A stretch of DNA of 64,000 nt from Tabrizicola sp. (GTDB lineage Bacteria; Pseudomonadota; Alphaproteobacteria; Rhodobacterales; Rhodobacteraceae), in contig NZ_JAEULO010000049.1 of assembly GCF_016793705.1 (NCBI RefSeq), positions 1 through 64,000 of the forward strand, given 5' to 3'. Each line of letters starts with the position of its first letter. Positions within the stretch are counted from its first letter, which is position 1. Below are positions 16,048 through 23,908 of the stretch, piece after piece. Position numbers and translations under genes: made by a program. The notes beneath the pieces are model-generated. The model had not been told where the DNA came from, searched no databases, and was given only the letters and a program-made list of their open reading frames with translations.

Positions 16048-16647
16048 ATGTCCTGGACGGACGAGCGCGTCGAGACGCTCAAGCGCATGTGGAACGAGGG
16101 CCAGTCGGCCAGCCAGATCGCCAAGGAACTGGGCGGGGTCACCCGCAACGCGGTGATCGGCAAAGTCCATCGCCTGGGCCTGTCGAACCGGGTGGGCGGC
16201 AAGGAAGACGAGGAAGAGGGCGCGTCCGTACCCGCTCCGGTAACGGCTGCCAAGCCAGAACCCGCGCCCCGGCCGGAGCCGGCCCCCCGCGCCGAGCCTG
16301 TGCGCCCGGCAGCGCCTGCGGCTGCGGCCCCTGCGCCGGCATCCAACGTGACGCCGCTGCCGGTCCGCAAGGCGATCATCCCGGCCGGCCAGCCCCTGCC
16401 ACCGCAGCCCAGCCTGAACGAGATCAACCCCGAGGCGCTGGCCTCGGTCCGCGAGGTGGAAAAGCGCGCGCGGAAGCTGACGCTGATGGAACTGACCGAG
16501 CGGACCTGCAAATGGCCGATCGGCGACCCGGCGACGGATGACTTCTGGTTCTGCGGCCTGCCCAGCCTGCCCGGCAAGCCCTATTGCGAGGCGCATGTCG
16601 GCGTCGCCTTCCAGCCGATGAGCGCGCGGCGCGACCGTCGGCGGTAG
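16048..16647 (+). CDS. gcrA: GcrA cell cycle regulator
   Basis: 199 residues. The conserved N-terminal DNA-binding domain (1-50) is SWTDERVETLKRMWNEGQSA followed by SQIAKELGGVTRNAVIGKVH. A Pro/Ala-rich linker spans about 65-115. The C-terminal sigma-interacting domain has CKWPIGDP and FCGLPSLPGKPYCEAH. GcrA binds RNA polymerase sigma70 and activates promoters carrying CcrM-methylated GANTC sites. It is a hallmark of Alphaproteobacteria. SD GGCGGAGA. It is monocistronic, converging with the AsmA-like gene. Confidence 0.95.
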   Translation: MSWTDERVETLKRMWNEGQSASQIAKELGGVTRNAVIGKVHRLGLSNRVGGKEDEEEGASVPAPVTAAKPEPAPRPEPAPRAEPVRPAAPAAAAPAPASNVTPLPVRKAIIPAGQPLPPQPSLNEINPEALASVREVEKRARKLTLMELTERTCKWPIGDPATDDFWFCGLPSLPGKPYCEAHVGVAFQPMSARRDRRR

Positions 16648-16669
16648 TCGGTCAAACTCTATGAACACC

Positions 16670-16702
16670 AAAAAACGCGCAGCCACCCCCGGCCGCGCGT
16701 TT
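16670..16702 (-). terminator. Rho-independent terminator of the AsmA-like gene
   Basis: On the minus strand AAACGCGC pairs with GCGCGTTT around a 14-base loop, with a run of six T. It lies about 85 bases beyond the asmA-like stop. On the plus strand it may weakly terminate gcrA, but there the T-run is only three bases. Confidence 0.75.
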
Positions 16703-16787
16703 CCGCTTCTGTCTCCCGGATGGCGCTGCATGCCAGATTGGGGCTTCCTGGAGACGCGAACATCCTGCGGCGCTGAAGCAACGGGGT

Positions 16788-18773
16788 TCAATTCCCGTTC
16801 AGGATTTCCTCCAGCGCCTTGCGGGCCTGGTCTTCCAGCGCATCCTGCACCCCGCGTTGCGTCGCGTCGCCGAGCGATTCGTCAGGAGCGACCTCCACCC
16901 CAAGTTCTTCCTTGAGCCGCTGTTCCAGTTCGGCCTTGGCTTCCTCTTCCAGCCTGGCGGCAGCGGCCTTGGCTTCCGTCTCCATCTTCTCGCGCGCAAT
17001 GCTTTCCAGGTCGAGCCGGAACTTCGGATCGGCCCAGGTCCCGGTGATCAGGAGGGGTACCATCACCCCGCCCGTCCCGTCCTCGGCCGCCAGTGCGGTG
17101 GGCCGCAGGCGGTAGTCCAGCGTCCGCTCGCCCAAACCGATCTCGCCCACACCCGAGGCGGTGACATAGGGGGCGACCAGCTTCAGGTCGCTGTTCGACA
17201 AGACCCCGCCCGTGATGGTGTAGGTCCCTGCCAGCCCGTCGAAGATGGTCTTCTGCCCCTCGCCCACATAGTTCAGGTCCAGGGTCTTCAGCATCCCGGC
17301 GATGTCGAGGCCCCGCAACTCGCCCTGCCCCAGTTCCAGCGACCCCTTGCCCTTCAGGCTTTTCATGATCGCATCGACGGAATTGCCGACCCCAAGGAAC
17401 TCCAGATCGAAATCGCCGGTCGACACCAGTCGGTCCCAGCCCGCAAGGTCCATCAGCAGGGGTTGCATTTTCAGGCCCGCGAAATTGAGCCGCCCGCCGA
17501 CCGACAGCCCACCACGCCCGTTGACGACGAAATCGCCGGTGATCTGGCCCTCGTAGGCCTGCATCTCGCGGATGTCGATCACCGCGCGGGCGCGCTCGAC
17601 CGTTACCAGCGCACGGGTCTGGCCCAGCTTGAGGACACCCAGATCGACGGCGGGGGCGGCAATGGCGACCTCGGCATCCAGTGCAGCCAAGGCGGAGACG
17701 TCGATTTCGCCCACAGGCCAACCCTCGGCCTCCATCCCGCCCGCCTGGCCACCGCCCATCTCGCCCTCGGGCCCGGTGCCGATGGTGATCGGCCCGGCGG
17801 CCAACTCGCCCTTCAGCTTGTAGCGCGCCTCGCCCGGCAGCAGGTCGAGATCGCCCTTGACCTCGTTCTGGTCCGCCACGATCCCGGCCCCGCGCAGGAA
17901 GGCGGCGCCGGTGCCGTCCATGACAAGCGTGCCGGTGATCTGCAACTTGTCCCGGCCGAGGCCCGGGTTGGGCCGCGCGAGGTCCGACCCCATGAGCGCG
18001 CCCAGCGCCGGAAGGTCCGACAGGTTCGCGCTCAACGCGCCTTCGGCAGCGACCGGGGCATAACCGCCGCGCCCGTCGAAACCGATGGTCGAGCCTCCTG
18101 CGGTCAGGCTTGCGGTCAGCGGAACCACGCGCCCCATTGCAAAAGCGGAAAAGACCCCGCCCTTGAGGTCCAGCGCCACGCTTTGCCCACCGGAAAGCGC
18201 GGTTGCGGTCAGCGTGAAGGGGCCGGAGAAATCGGGGATCGAGAGTGCCGCATCGACATCGTCCAGCGCGATCACCCGGCCCGCCTGCCGGTCGTTGAAC
18301 CGGATGGAACCGCCGGTGACTTCGCCCCGGTCCAGCGTGAATCCGGTCGCTGCGGCAGGCACGCCGCCGTCAGCCCCGGCAGTGCTCGCCGCGAAGACCC
18401 AGTTCGCCTGACCGTCCTTGTCGCGCTCCAGGTTGATCTGCGGCTGGTCGGCGGAAAGGCCGAGGATCTTCACCTCGCCCCCCATCAGCGCGCCGAGGTT
18501 GACGTCGATCGACAGGCTTTCGGCCCGCAGAAGCGGCTGATCGCTTTCCGCCCAATCCGCATTGGCGATGCTGACCGGCCCGGTCGTCACCCCGAGCGAG
18601 GGCCAGAGCCGCGGCTTGACCTCGCCGGTCAGCGCCATCTTGCGCCCCGTCATCGCCTCGAATTGCGCCGAAACCGCCTGGGCGATCCGCTCGGACGGGA
18701 CCATCGCGATCAGCCCGACGGCCACCAGCACGATCCCCGCCAGCGCAACCCCGACCCTGACGATCCAGCGCAT
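16788..18773 (-). CDS. AsmA-family envelope protein
   Basis: 661 residues. A single N-terminal membrane anchor (about 4-25, IVRVGVALAGIVLVAVGLIA) is followed by an AsmA N-terminal domain (ALTGEVKPRLWPSLGVTTGP, DLSIDVN-type repeats). The large periplasmic part is beta-rich, with the AsmA C-terminal signature around MKSLKGKGSLELGQGELRGL. The tail is coiled-coil and Glu/Lys/Ala-rich (EAKAAAARLEEEAKAELEQR). The family is related to bridge-like lipid transfer proteins (TamB/YhdP group) and affects outer-membrane phospholipid balance. SD GAGGAGG before the ATG at 18773. It is divergent from rimO (154-base gap). Confidence 0.88.
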   Translation of the reverse strand: MRWIVRVGVALAGIVLVAVGLIAMVPSERIAQAVSAQFEAMTGRKMALTGEVKPRLWPSLGVTTGPVSIANADWAESDQPLLRAESLSIDVNLGALMGGEVKILGLSADQPQINLERDKDGQANWVFAASTAGADGGVPAAATGFTLDRGEVTGGSIRFNDRQAGRVIALDDVDAALSIPDFSGPFTLTATALSGGQSVALDLKGGVFSAFAMGRVVPLTASLTAGGSTIGFDGRGGYAPVAAEGALSANLSDLPALGALMGSDLARPNPGLGRDKLQITGTLVMDGTGAAFLRGAGIVADQNEVKGDLDLLPGEARYKLKGELAAGPITIGTGPEGEMGGGQAGGMEAEGWPVGEIDVSALAALDAEVAIAAPAVDLGVLKLGQTRALVTVERARAVIDIREMQAYEGQITGDFVVNGRGGLSVGGRLNFAGLKMQPLLMDLAGWDRLVSTGDFDLEFLGVGNSVDAIMKSLKGKGSLELGQGELRGLDIAGMLKTLDLNYVGEGQKTIFDGLAGTYTITGGVLSNSDLKLVAPYVTASGVGEIGLGERTLDYRLRPTALAAEDGTGGVMVPLLITGTWADPKFRLDLESIAREKMETEAKAAAARLEEEAKAELEQRLKEELGVEVAPDESLGDATQRGVQDALEDQARKALEEILNGN

Positions 18774-18927
18774 GCTCACCTCCTCGGATTTTCTTGTTTT
18801 GCGGAAGTCTATGCCCCCCGGCGGCGGGATGCCAAGTCGGGGGGGCCGGACTGGCATCAAATAGCCGAGAGGCAGGCCCCCAGGCCTGGGCTTTCCAGAA
18901 CGCCCCGCCCGGAGTATAGGGCGGCGC

Positions 18928-20307
18928 ATGTCCGAAAACCCGCCGATCCTTCGCCCCGACCTTGCCCGTGCCCTTGTCCCCGACCTGCGGCGCGAGGGCC
19001 AGCCGACCATCGGTATGGTTTCGCTCGGCTGCCCGAAGGCACTGGTCGACAGCGAGCGCATCCTGACCCGGCTCCGGGCCGAGGGCTATGCGATCAGCCC
19101 CGACTACAAGGGCGCGGATGCGGTGATCGTGAACACCTGCGGCTTTCTGGATTCGGCCAAGGCGGAAAGCCTGGAGGCCATCGGCGAGGCCTTGCAGGAA
19201 AACGGCCGGGTGATCGTGACCGGCTGCCTCGGGGCCGAGCCCGACTATATCACCGGCGCGCATCCGAAGGTGCTGGCGGTGACCGGCCCGCATCAGTACG
19301 AAGCGGTATTGGATGCCGTCCACGGTGCCGTGCCCCCCGCGCCCGACCCGTTCATCGACCTTCTGCCCGCCACGGGCGTTTCGCTGACTCCACGGCACTA
19401 CAGCTACCTGAAGATTTCCGAAGGCTGCAATCACCACTGCAAATTCTGCATCATCCCCGACATGCGCGGGAAACTGGTCAGCCGCCCCGCCCATGCCGTC
19501 CTGCGCGAGGCGGAAAAGCTGGTCGAAGCCGGGGTGAAGGAGTTGCTGGTGATCTCCCAGGACACCTCCGCCTACGGGGTCGATCGCAAGCATGACCTCT
19601 CGCCCTGGAAAGGCGGCGAGGTGCGGGCGCATATCACTGATCTTGCCCGGGAAATGGGGAAGCTCGGGGCCTGGGTGCGGCTGCACTACGTCTACCCCTA
19701 CCCCCATGTCCGCGACCTGATCCCGCTGATGGCGGAGGGCCTGGTGCTGCCCTACCTCGACATCCCCTTCCAGCACGCCCACCCCGACACCCTGCGCCGC
19801 ATGGCCCGCCCGGCGGCGGCGGCGAAAACCCTGGACGAGATCGCCGCCTGGCGCGCGGTCTGCCCCGACCTGACGCTGCGGTCGACCTTCATCGTCGGCT
19901 ACCCCGGCGAGACCGAGGCCGAGTTCCATACGCTCCTCGACTGGCTGGACGAGGCGCAGCTGGATCGGGTCGGTTGCTTCCAGTACGAAAACGTCGCCGG
20001 CGCCCGGTCCAACGATCTGCCGGACCATGTGGCGCCCGAGGTGAAGCAGGACCGCTGGGATCGCTTTATGGAAAAAGCCCAAGCGATTTCCGAGGCGAAA
20101 TTGGCTGCCAAGGTTGGAAAAGTGCTAGAAGTGATCGTCGATGCGGTCGATGAGGACGGCGCGACCTGCCGCACGAAGGCCGACGCGCCTGAAATCGACG
20201 GCAACCTCTTCATCGACGAAGGCTTCGAGGGGCTGGCCCCCGGCGACATCGTCCGGGTCGAGGTGGACGAGGCCGGGGAATATGACCTTTGGGGCCGGTT
20301 GGCCTGA
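18928..20307 (+). CDS. rimO: Ribosomal protein S12 methylthiotransferase
   Basis: 459 residues. The N-terminal UPF0004 domain starts near [19 protein letters not shown] and carries three cluster Cys (C in SLGCPK, NTCGF, TGCLG). The radical-SAM motif CNHHCKFC (CxxxCxxC) lies near residue 170. The C-terminal TRAM domain (about 390-459) ends [16 protein letters not shown]. It adds a methylthio group to Asp88 of S12 using two 4Fe-4S clusters. The YPYPHV and FIVGYPGET segments separate RimO from MiaB. It converges with the PRC-barrel gene (17-base gap, no terminator seen). Confidence 0.96.
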   Translation: MSENPPILRPDLARALVPDLRREGQPTIGMVSLGCPKALVDSERILTRLRAEGYAISPDYKGADAVIVNTCGFLDSAKAESLEAIGEALQENGRVIVTGCLGAEPDYITGAHPKVLAVTGPHQYEAVLDAVHGAVPPAPDPFIDLLPATGVSLTPRHYSYLKISEGCNHHCKFCIIPDMRGKLVSRPAHAVLREAEKLVEAGVKELLVISQDTSAYGVDRKHDLSPWKGGEVRAHITDLAREMGKLGAWVRLHYVYPYPHVRDLIPLMAEGLVLPYLDIPFQHAHPDTLRRMARPAAAAKTLDEIAAWRAVCPDLTLRSTFIVGYPGETEAEFHTLLDWLDEAQLDRVGCFQYENVAGARSNDLPDHVAPEVKQDRWDRFMEKAQAISEAKLAAKVGKVLEVIVDAVDEDGATCRTKADAPEIDGNLFIDEGFEGLAPGDIVRVEVDEAGEYDLWGRLA

Positions 20308-20324
20308 GTTCCGGCCCCTTCAGA

Positions 20325-20723
20325 TCACAGCCAATAGGGCGAAACGCCGTAATAGTCATAGCTGCGCCGGCGATAGTCCGGGTCGTCGAACCAGCTTTCG
20401 GTCCACGACGGCGCGCCGGTCAGCTGTTCGTGGGTGATATCCGTCACGAAGCCGCCCATGCCGGTGTCATAGCGCAGCTTCTTCCAAGGCACCGGATGCT
20501 CGGCGGCGCCCAGGCCAAGGAAGCCGCCAAAGCGCATCACCGCATAGGCGATCTGCCCCGACTGCTTGTCGATCATCAGATGGTCGATCTCGCCCAGATG
20601 GTCCCCGGTGGGGCTGTAGACCTCGGTGCCGTTGACGTCGGCGCTGGAGACCATGGACGATGGACTGCGGCCATCGCTGCCGTCGGACGCTGCGGCACGG
20701 TCGGCAAAGGGGGCGTCTTGCAT
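20325..20723 (-). CDS. PRC-barrel domain protein
   Basis: 132 residues. A PRC-barrel core occupies about residues 24-85 (SADVNGTEVYSPTGDHLGEI, QIAYAVMRFGGFLGLG, HPVPWKKLRYD). The C-terminus is rich in Tyr, Trp and Asp (WFDDPDYRRRSYDYYG). No signal peptide is seen. PRC barrels mediate protein-protein contacts in photosynthetic reaction centre H subunits and RimM, and free-standing versions in alphaproteobacteria are stress-associated. Strong SD AGGAGG before the ATG at 20723. Confidence 0.85.
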   Translation of the reverse strand: MQDAPFADRAAASDGSDGRSPSSMVSSADVNGTEVYSPTGDHLGEIDHLMIDKQSGQIAYAVMRFGGFLGLGAAEHPVPWKKLRYDTGMGGFVTDITHEQLTGAPSWTESWFDDPDYRRRSYDYYGVSPYWL

Positions 20724-20787
20724 GAAAACCTCCTGTTCTCGGGATACATCCCATGAACCCGGAGGGCCGCCACTTGTTCCCGGCGCC

Positions 20788-21150
20788 CTACCCCACCAGC
20801 ACCACCACCCAGGCCACCCCTGCCGCGATCGCCGCCAGCGCGACGCAGGCCGATCCGCAGTCCTTGGCCTTCTTCGCGCGCGGGTCATGGCCGGGCGAGA
20901 TGTGGTCCACCACTTCCTCGATGGCGGTGTTGATCAGCTCGGCCGCCAGCACCAGAAGCCCCAGCGCCAGGATCAGCGCACGCTCGGCCGGGCTCAGCTG
21001 CAGCGAAAACGCCAGCGCGGCGGACAGGACATTGGCCAGGGTCCACTGCCGCAACGTCTTTTCCGTGGCCCAGGCGGCACGGAAGCCCTCCCAGGACCAG
21101 ATCACCGTATTGGCGAAGCGCCGTGCCTCGGCCGCAAGCATCTCGCGCAT
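20788..21150 (-). CDS. dgkA: Diacylglycerol kinase (prokaryotic, membrane)
   Basis: 120 residues with an amphipathic N-terminal helix (MREMLAAEARRFANTVIWSW) and three membrane spans. The catalytic signature is AAELINTAIEEVVDHISPGH followed by AKDCGSA, as in E. coli DgkA. It phosphorylates diacylglycerol to phosphatidic acid in the inner membrane, as a homotrimer. It is codirectional with the PRC-barrel gene, 64 bases upstream of it. Confidence 0.93.
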   Translation of the reverse strand: MREMLAAEARRFANTVIWSWEGFRAAWATEKTLRQWTLANVLSAALAFSLQLSPAERALILALGLLVLAAELINTAIEEVVDHISPGHDPRAKKAKDCGSACVALAAIAAGVAWVVVLVG

Positions 21151-21225
21151 CCTTCTCTCCCTCCCTGCCCCGGCCGGAAGGTTAGTCGCGGATGCCCCGC
21201 GCGTCGAGCCGTCCGCGACCGTACC

Positions 21226-21600
21226 TCAGGCGTGGCGCAGGACAGCGACCAGCCAAAGCACCGCCCCGAGAAGGATCGCCCCTTCCAGCACCGGGAAGAC
21301 CGGGCCGATGGTGGCTTCGGCGACCCGGCCCGTCATCATCAGGAAGAGGCCCAGCAGCAGAAGCAGCGCCCCCACCTGGTGCAGCCAGAAATGCAGCCGG
21401 GGCAGGGTTCCCTCGGCCAGGCCGGGAACCACCCGGTAGCCGATGCCGAAGACCGTCATCAGCGTGAAGCCGAGCAGGTTGATATGCGCGTGGACCGGCG
21501 CCAGCGTGTGATCGCCGCTGCCCCCCATATAGGCCCCAAACAGGATGCCAACCACAAGATATACCGCACCCATCACGATGAAACCGCGAGATATGGACAT
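21226..21600 (-). CDS. Small haem-copper-oxidase-subunit-I-like membrane protein
   Basis: 124 residues with four predicted spans (about 6-26, 38-58, 72-90, 100-120). The second helix begins HAHINLLGFTLMTVFGIGYR, preceded by PV, resembling the His-containing helix of NorB/cbb3-type subunit I and NnrS-like proteins. At 124 residues it cannot be a full oxidase, which needs twelve helices. Similar short proteins in Rhodobacteraceae are annotated as cytochrome c oxidase-like. ATG 21600 (MSISRGFIVMG) is preferred to an upstream in-frame start at 21687. Three His (H31, H37, H39) could bind haem or metal. The function is unknown. Confidence 0.65.
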   Translation of the reverse strand: MSISRGFIVMGAVYLVVGILFGAYMGGSGDHTLAPVHAHINLLGFTLMTVFGIGYRVVPGLAEGTLPRLHFWLHQVGALLLLLGLFLMMTGRVAEATIGPVFPVLEGAILLGAVLWLVAVLRHA

Positions 21601-21702
21601 GACTGTTCCCCGTTGCTCCAGGGCTCTTACGGCCCGGTGCGACAGGATGTAGCAGGTCCGGCCCGCATCACCAAGAATTTCATGCATGGATGCGAATACG
21701 TA

Positions 21703-22065
21703 TCAAGGCACCTCGCGCAGGGCTGCCAGCGCGGCGCGGGTACAGGTCACGATATGGGAGAAACGGTCGCCGCCCAGATGCACGCCGCCATACCAGCGGG
21801 TGACGACCACGATGCGGTCGGCCACACCCTCGCGCTCCAGCATCTTCAGGATCACCGCCCCGGCACCGGACTCGCCATCGTCGTTCTTCAGCGGGCCGCC
21901 GTCGGACAGAAGCGCAGCCCAGGAATGATGCGTCGCCTTGTCGAACTTGCGGCGACGGCGCAAGGCGGCAACGAAGGCGTCGATGGCGGCCCGGCTGGAT
22001 ACCGTGCCAGCCGCAGCCGCATAGCGCGACCCGCGGTCGCGGACCAGGTCTTCCAGCACGATCAT
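21703..22065 (-). CDS. YigZ/IMPACT-family (UPF0029) protein, short form
   Basis: 120 residues covering only the UPF0029 N-terminal domain. The signature region is DDGESGAGAVILKMLEREGV followed by VVVTRWYGGVHLGGDRF. YigZ of E. coli is about 200 residues with an extra C-terminal domain, which is absent here. The IMPACT family has been linked to translation regulation in eukaryotes; the bacterial role is unclear. A 102-base gap to the downstream membrane-protein gene holds the palindrome ATACGTAT but no full FNR box. Confidence 0.85.
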   Translation of the reverse strand: MIVLEDLVRDRGSRYAAAAGTVSSRAAIDAFVAALRRRRKFDKATHHSWAALLSDGGPLKNDDGESGAGAVILKMLEREGVADRIVVVTRWYGGVHLGGDRFSHIVTCTRAALAALREVP

Positions 22066-22105
22066 GGCGCCATGTTACGCAATCCGGCGGCGCAGGGCCA
22101 GACGC

Positions 22106-22354
22106 TCAGCCAAGTGCCTCGATCCCGGCCTTGTTCGGACAGAAATCCGGCATGGCATCCGCCCCGCCGGAAGCAACCAGCCAGCGCTCACATTCCGCAC
22201 TTCGCCCGCAGGCGGCGCAACGGGCAACCAGATCCTCAAGCTCGTCGCGCTGCAACCATCCCTCAACCACCGCGCGCGGCAGGTTCACGCCGGAAATCCG
22301 CGCCATCCCGCGGGTCAGCCACCAGGCTCTCGGCGCCTCGGGATATCCGATCAT
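22106..22354 (-). CDS. DUF6455 family protein
   Basis: 82 residues with a conserved Cys pattern (ARCAACG, AECERWL, FCPNKAGIEAL) that could bind metal or form disulfides. The family is typical of Rhodobacteraceae and has no known function. No signal peptide is visible. It is codirectional with the M48 lipoprotein gene upstream (79-base gap) and the YigZ-like gene downstream. Confidence 0.75.
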   Translation of the reverse strand: MIGYPEAPRAWWLTRGMARISGVNLPRAVVEGWLQRDELEDLVARCAACGRSAECERWLVASGGADAMPDFCPNKAGIEALG

Positions 22355-22433
22355 TGTCCACCCCCCATTGTCCGATCCCTCTGGCCATCGCGGCCATGCT
22401 GCCCAAGGCCGCGCCAGTCCGCATTGACCCAGA

Positions 22434-23144
22434 TCAAGAGCCGGTCAGTCGCCGGACGGTGGCCGCGACCACCGCCTTGCGCGCCGCATTCGGCGGATGG
22501 CTGCCAAGGAACCGGTCGCCGGGATCGGGCAGCCGGTCGAAAAAGGCGGTGCCGCGCACCGGATCGAAGCCCGCCACCAGCGCGATCTCGGCGCCCAGCG
22601 CATCGGCCTGAAGCTCGAAGTCCTTGGAATAGCTGCGCGCCGCCACCTCGGCCCCCAGATCCTGCGCCTGTTTCACCTCTTCCGGCGTGAGGCCGCTGGC
22701 CTGGGCCAGGATTCCGGCCATCAGCGCCCCGGACATGGCCTGATCCTGCCGCTTCGGGATATGCCCCTCGACATGATGCGCCGCCTCATGGCCCAGCACG
22801 AACGCCAGTTCGTCGGCGTTGCGGGCATCGGCGATCAGCGCCAGCGTGAAGCCGATCACCGGACGGTTGAAGGAATCGATCGTCTGGAAGGCGTTCGGCG
22901 GCTGGCCCGGCCGGTCATCGACAACAATCCGGAAATCGCAGTTCCGCGCCACGCCACGCTCCCGGCAGTAGCGCTCCGCCACTGGCTCCACCCGAGAAAC
23001 AACCGCGACGAAGGTCTGCGCCGCCACGCGCGCGGATGGCACCCCTGCCGCCGGGGCGACCACCGGCGGGGCCGAGGGCACCGGATAGGTGGCAACGCAG
23101 CCCGCAAGCGCAAGAGACAGCAGGCAAGACGAAAGCAGGCGCAT
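22434..23144 (-). CDS. M48-family zinc metallopeptidase lipoprotein
   Basis: 236 residues. The signal peptide ends in lipobox LAGC (Cys16). The zinc motif HEAAHH (HExxH) lies near residue 118, and the third-ligand Glu is probably in the segment ELQADALGAEIAL. The family includes LoiP/BepA-type outer-membrane quality-control proteases and YcaL. It is probably anchored in the periplasm and clears misfolded envelope proteins. It is divergent from the gene at 23268. Confidence 0.9.
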   Translation of the reverse strand: MRLLSSCLLSLALAGCVATYPVPSAPPVVAPAAGVPSARVAAQTFVAVVSRVEPVAERYCRERGVARNCDFRIVVDDRPGQPPNAFQTIDSFNRPVIGFTLALIADARNADELAFVLGHEAAHHVEGHIPKRQDQAMSGALMAGILAQASGLTPEEVKQAQDLGAEVAARSYSKDFELQADALGAEIALVAGFDPVRGTAFFDRLPDPGDRFLGSHPPNAARKAVVAATVRRLTGS

Positions 23145-23267
23145 GGAAAACCCCGAACGGACTGGCCGCAGGGTAGCAAATCCATGGCCGGGGGAAAGGC
23201 GGGCTCACGAAGCTGTCAGCGCTGCGAATCCATTGCCGCCATCTGCCGCAACCGCTAGCCTTGCGGC

Positions 23268-23507
23268 ATGTTCACCATCGAGCACGAATTCGACGCCACC
23301 GTGATCACCCTGGTCGATGAGGGCGAGGACGGACCGCTTCTGGAAGACATCGTCATCAACGCCTTCGAGGATTGCGTGACGGTCGAGCAGGTCGATCCCC
23401 AGACCGACGAGGTGCTGCGCATCACGCTTTCGACGACGCAGCTCCGCGACCTCGCCGCCGCGCTGAACCTGCCCGAGGGCAGCTACCGGCTGGAGCGGAA
23501 GGGCTAA
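23268..23507 (+). CDS. Conserved hypothetical protein, 79 aa
   Basis: A small acidic protein (MFTIEHEFDATVITLVDEGE) predicted to be all-beta followed by a short helix (TTQLRDLAAALNLPEG). It looks like one globular domain. No known family was recognised with confidence. Its last four bases overlap the convergent DUF167 gene. GC bias at the third codon position supports coding. The ribosome binding site is weak (CCTTGCGGC). Confidence 0.7.
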   Translation: MFTIEHEFDATVITLVDEGEDGPLLEDIVINAFEDCVTVEQVDPQTDEVLRITLSTTQLRDLAAALNLPEGSYRLERKG

Positions 23508-23752
23508 TCCAGCCGGAACAGCTTGTCCCGCGCCGTCGCGCCGCGGATCAGGGTAAGCCGCGTCTTCGCCACCCCCATCGCCTTGGCCAGCGCCGCGCGG
23601 GCGGCCTCGGTCGCCTTGCCGCCCTCGGGTGTCTCGGTGACTGCAATGCGGATTTGCCCCTCCACCAGTTCCACCCCCGGACGACGGGCGTTCGGGGTGA
23701 CGCGGATGGCAATCATCGCGCCGGGCCGGGCGAGGTGGGAAAGGCTGGTCAT
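23504..23752 (-). CDS. DUF167 (YggU) family protein
   Basis: 82 residues with the YggU fold signature IAIRVTPNARRPGVEL, PEGGKATEAARAALAKAMGV and a C-terminal LIRGATARDKLFRL. In typical members the last motif is GxxSRxK; here it is GATARDK. The function is unknown. SD AAGGGAT. It converges on, and overlaps by four bases, the hypothetical gene at 23268. Confidence 0.88.
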   Translation of the reverse strand: MTSLSHLARPGAMIAIRVTPNARRPGVELVEGQIRIAVTETPEGGKATEAARAALAKAMGVAKTRLTLIRGATARDKLFRLD

Positions 23753-23793
23753 ATCCCTTGAAAGCCGGGCGAGAGAATTATGGCAAGAGCCCG

Positions 23794-23813
23794 AATTTCT
23801 TGAGCAAGAAATT
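23794..23813. promoter_or_regulatory. Palindrome upstream of the HDAC-family gene
   Basis: AATTTCTTG and CAAGAAATT form perfect 9-bp arms with a 2-base centre. An additional half-like CTTGCTTGAAG lies 12 bases on. It is AT-rich against the GC-rich background, in the 156-base divergent gap, 96 bases before the deacetylase ATG. It is probably an operator. No adjacent regulator gene is present to assign it to. Confidence 0.5.
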
Positions 23814-23908
23814 TGTCAAATCCCTTGCTTGAAGGACCTGGCACTGATCCGGCCGTCTGGCCAAACTCACTCGCCATCCCTAGTTTCCACCGCAAAGGGA
23901 GAGCCCGC

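Noticed and set aside
16780-16799. tRNA-like T-arm (GGGGTTCAATTCCC) near the end of the AsmA-like gene
   Set aside because: Only three of the five T-stem pairs form when the invariant G53-C61 pair is fixed, no D-arm, anticodon arm or acceptor stem fits upstream, and part of it is the asmA-like coding end.
16857-19595. 912-codon plus-strand open frame opposite the AsmA-like gene and running into rimO
   Set aside because: It is antisense to one well-supported gene and out of frame with another; the translation has no domain.
21685-21708. FNR-type box near TTGATACGTATTC upstream of the oxidase-like gene
   Set aside because: Only one half site (TTGAT) matches; the second half ATCAA is missing at the required spacing and the stretch overlaps the end of the upstream gene region.
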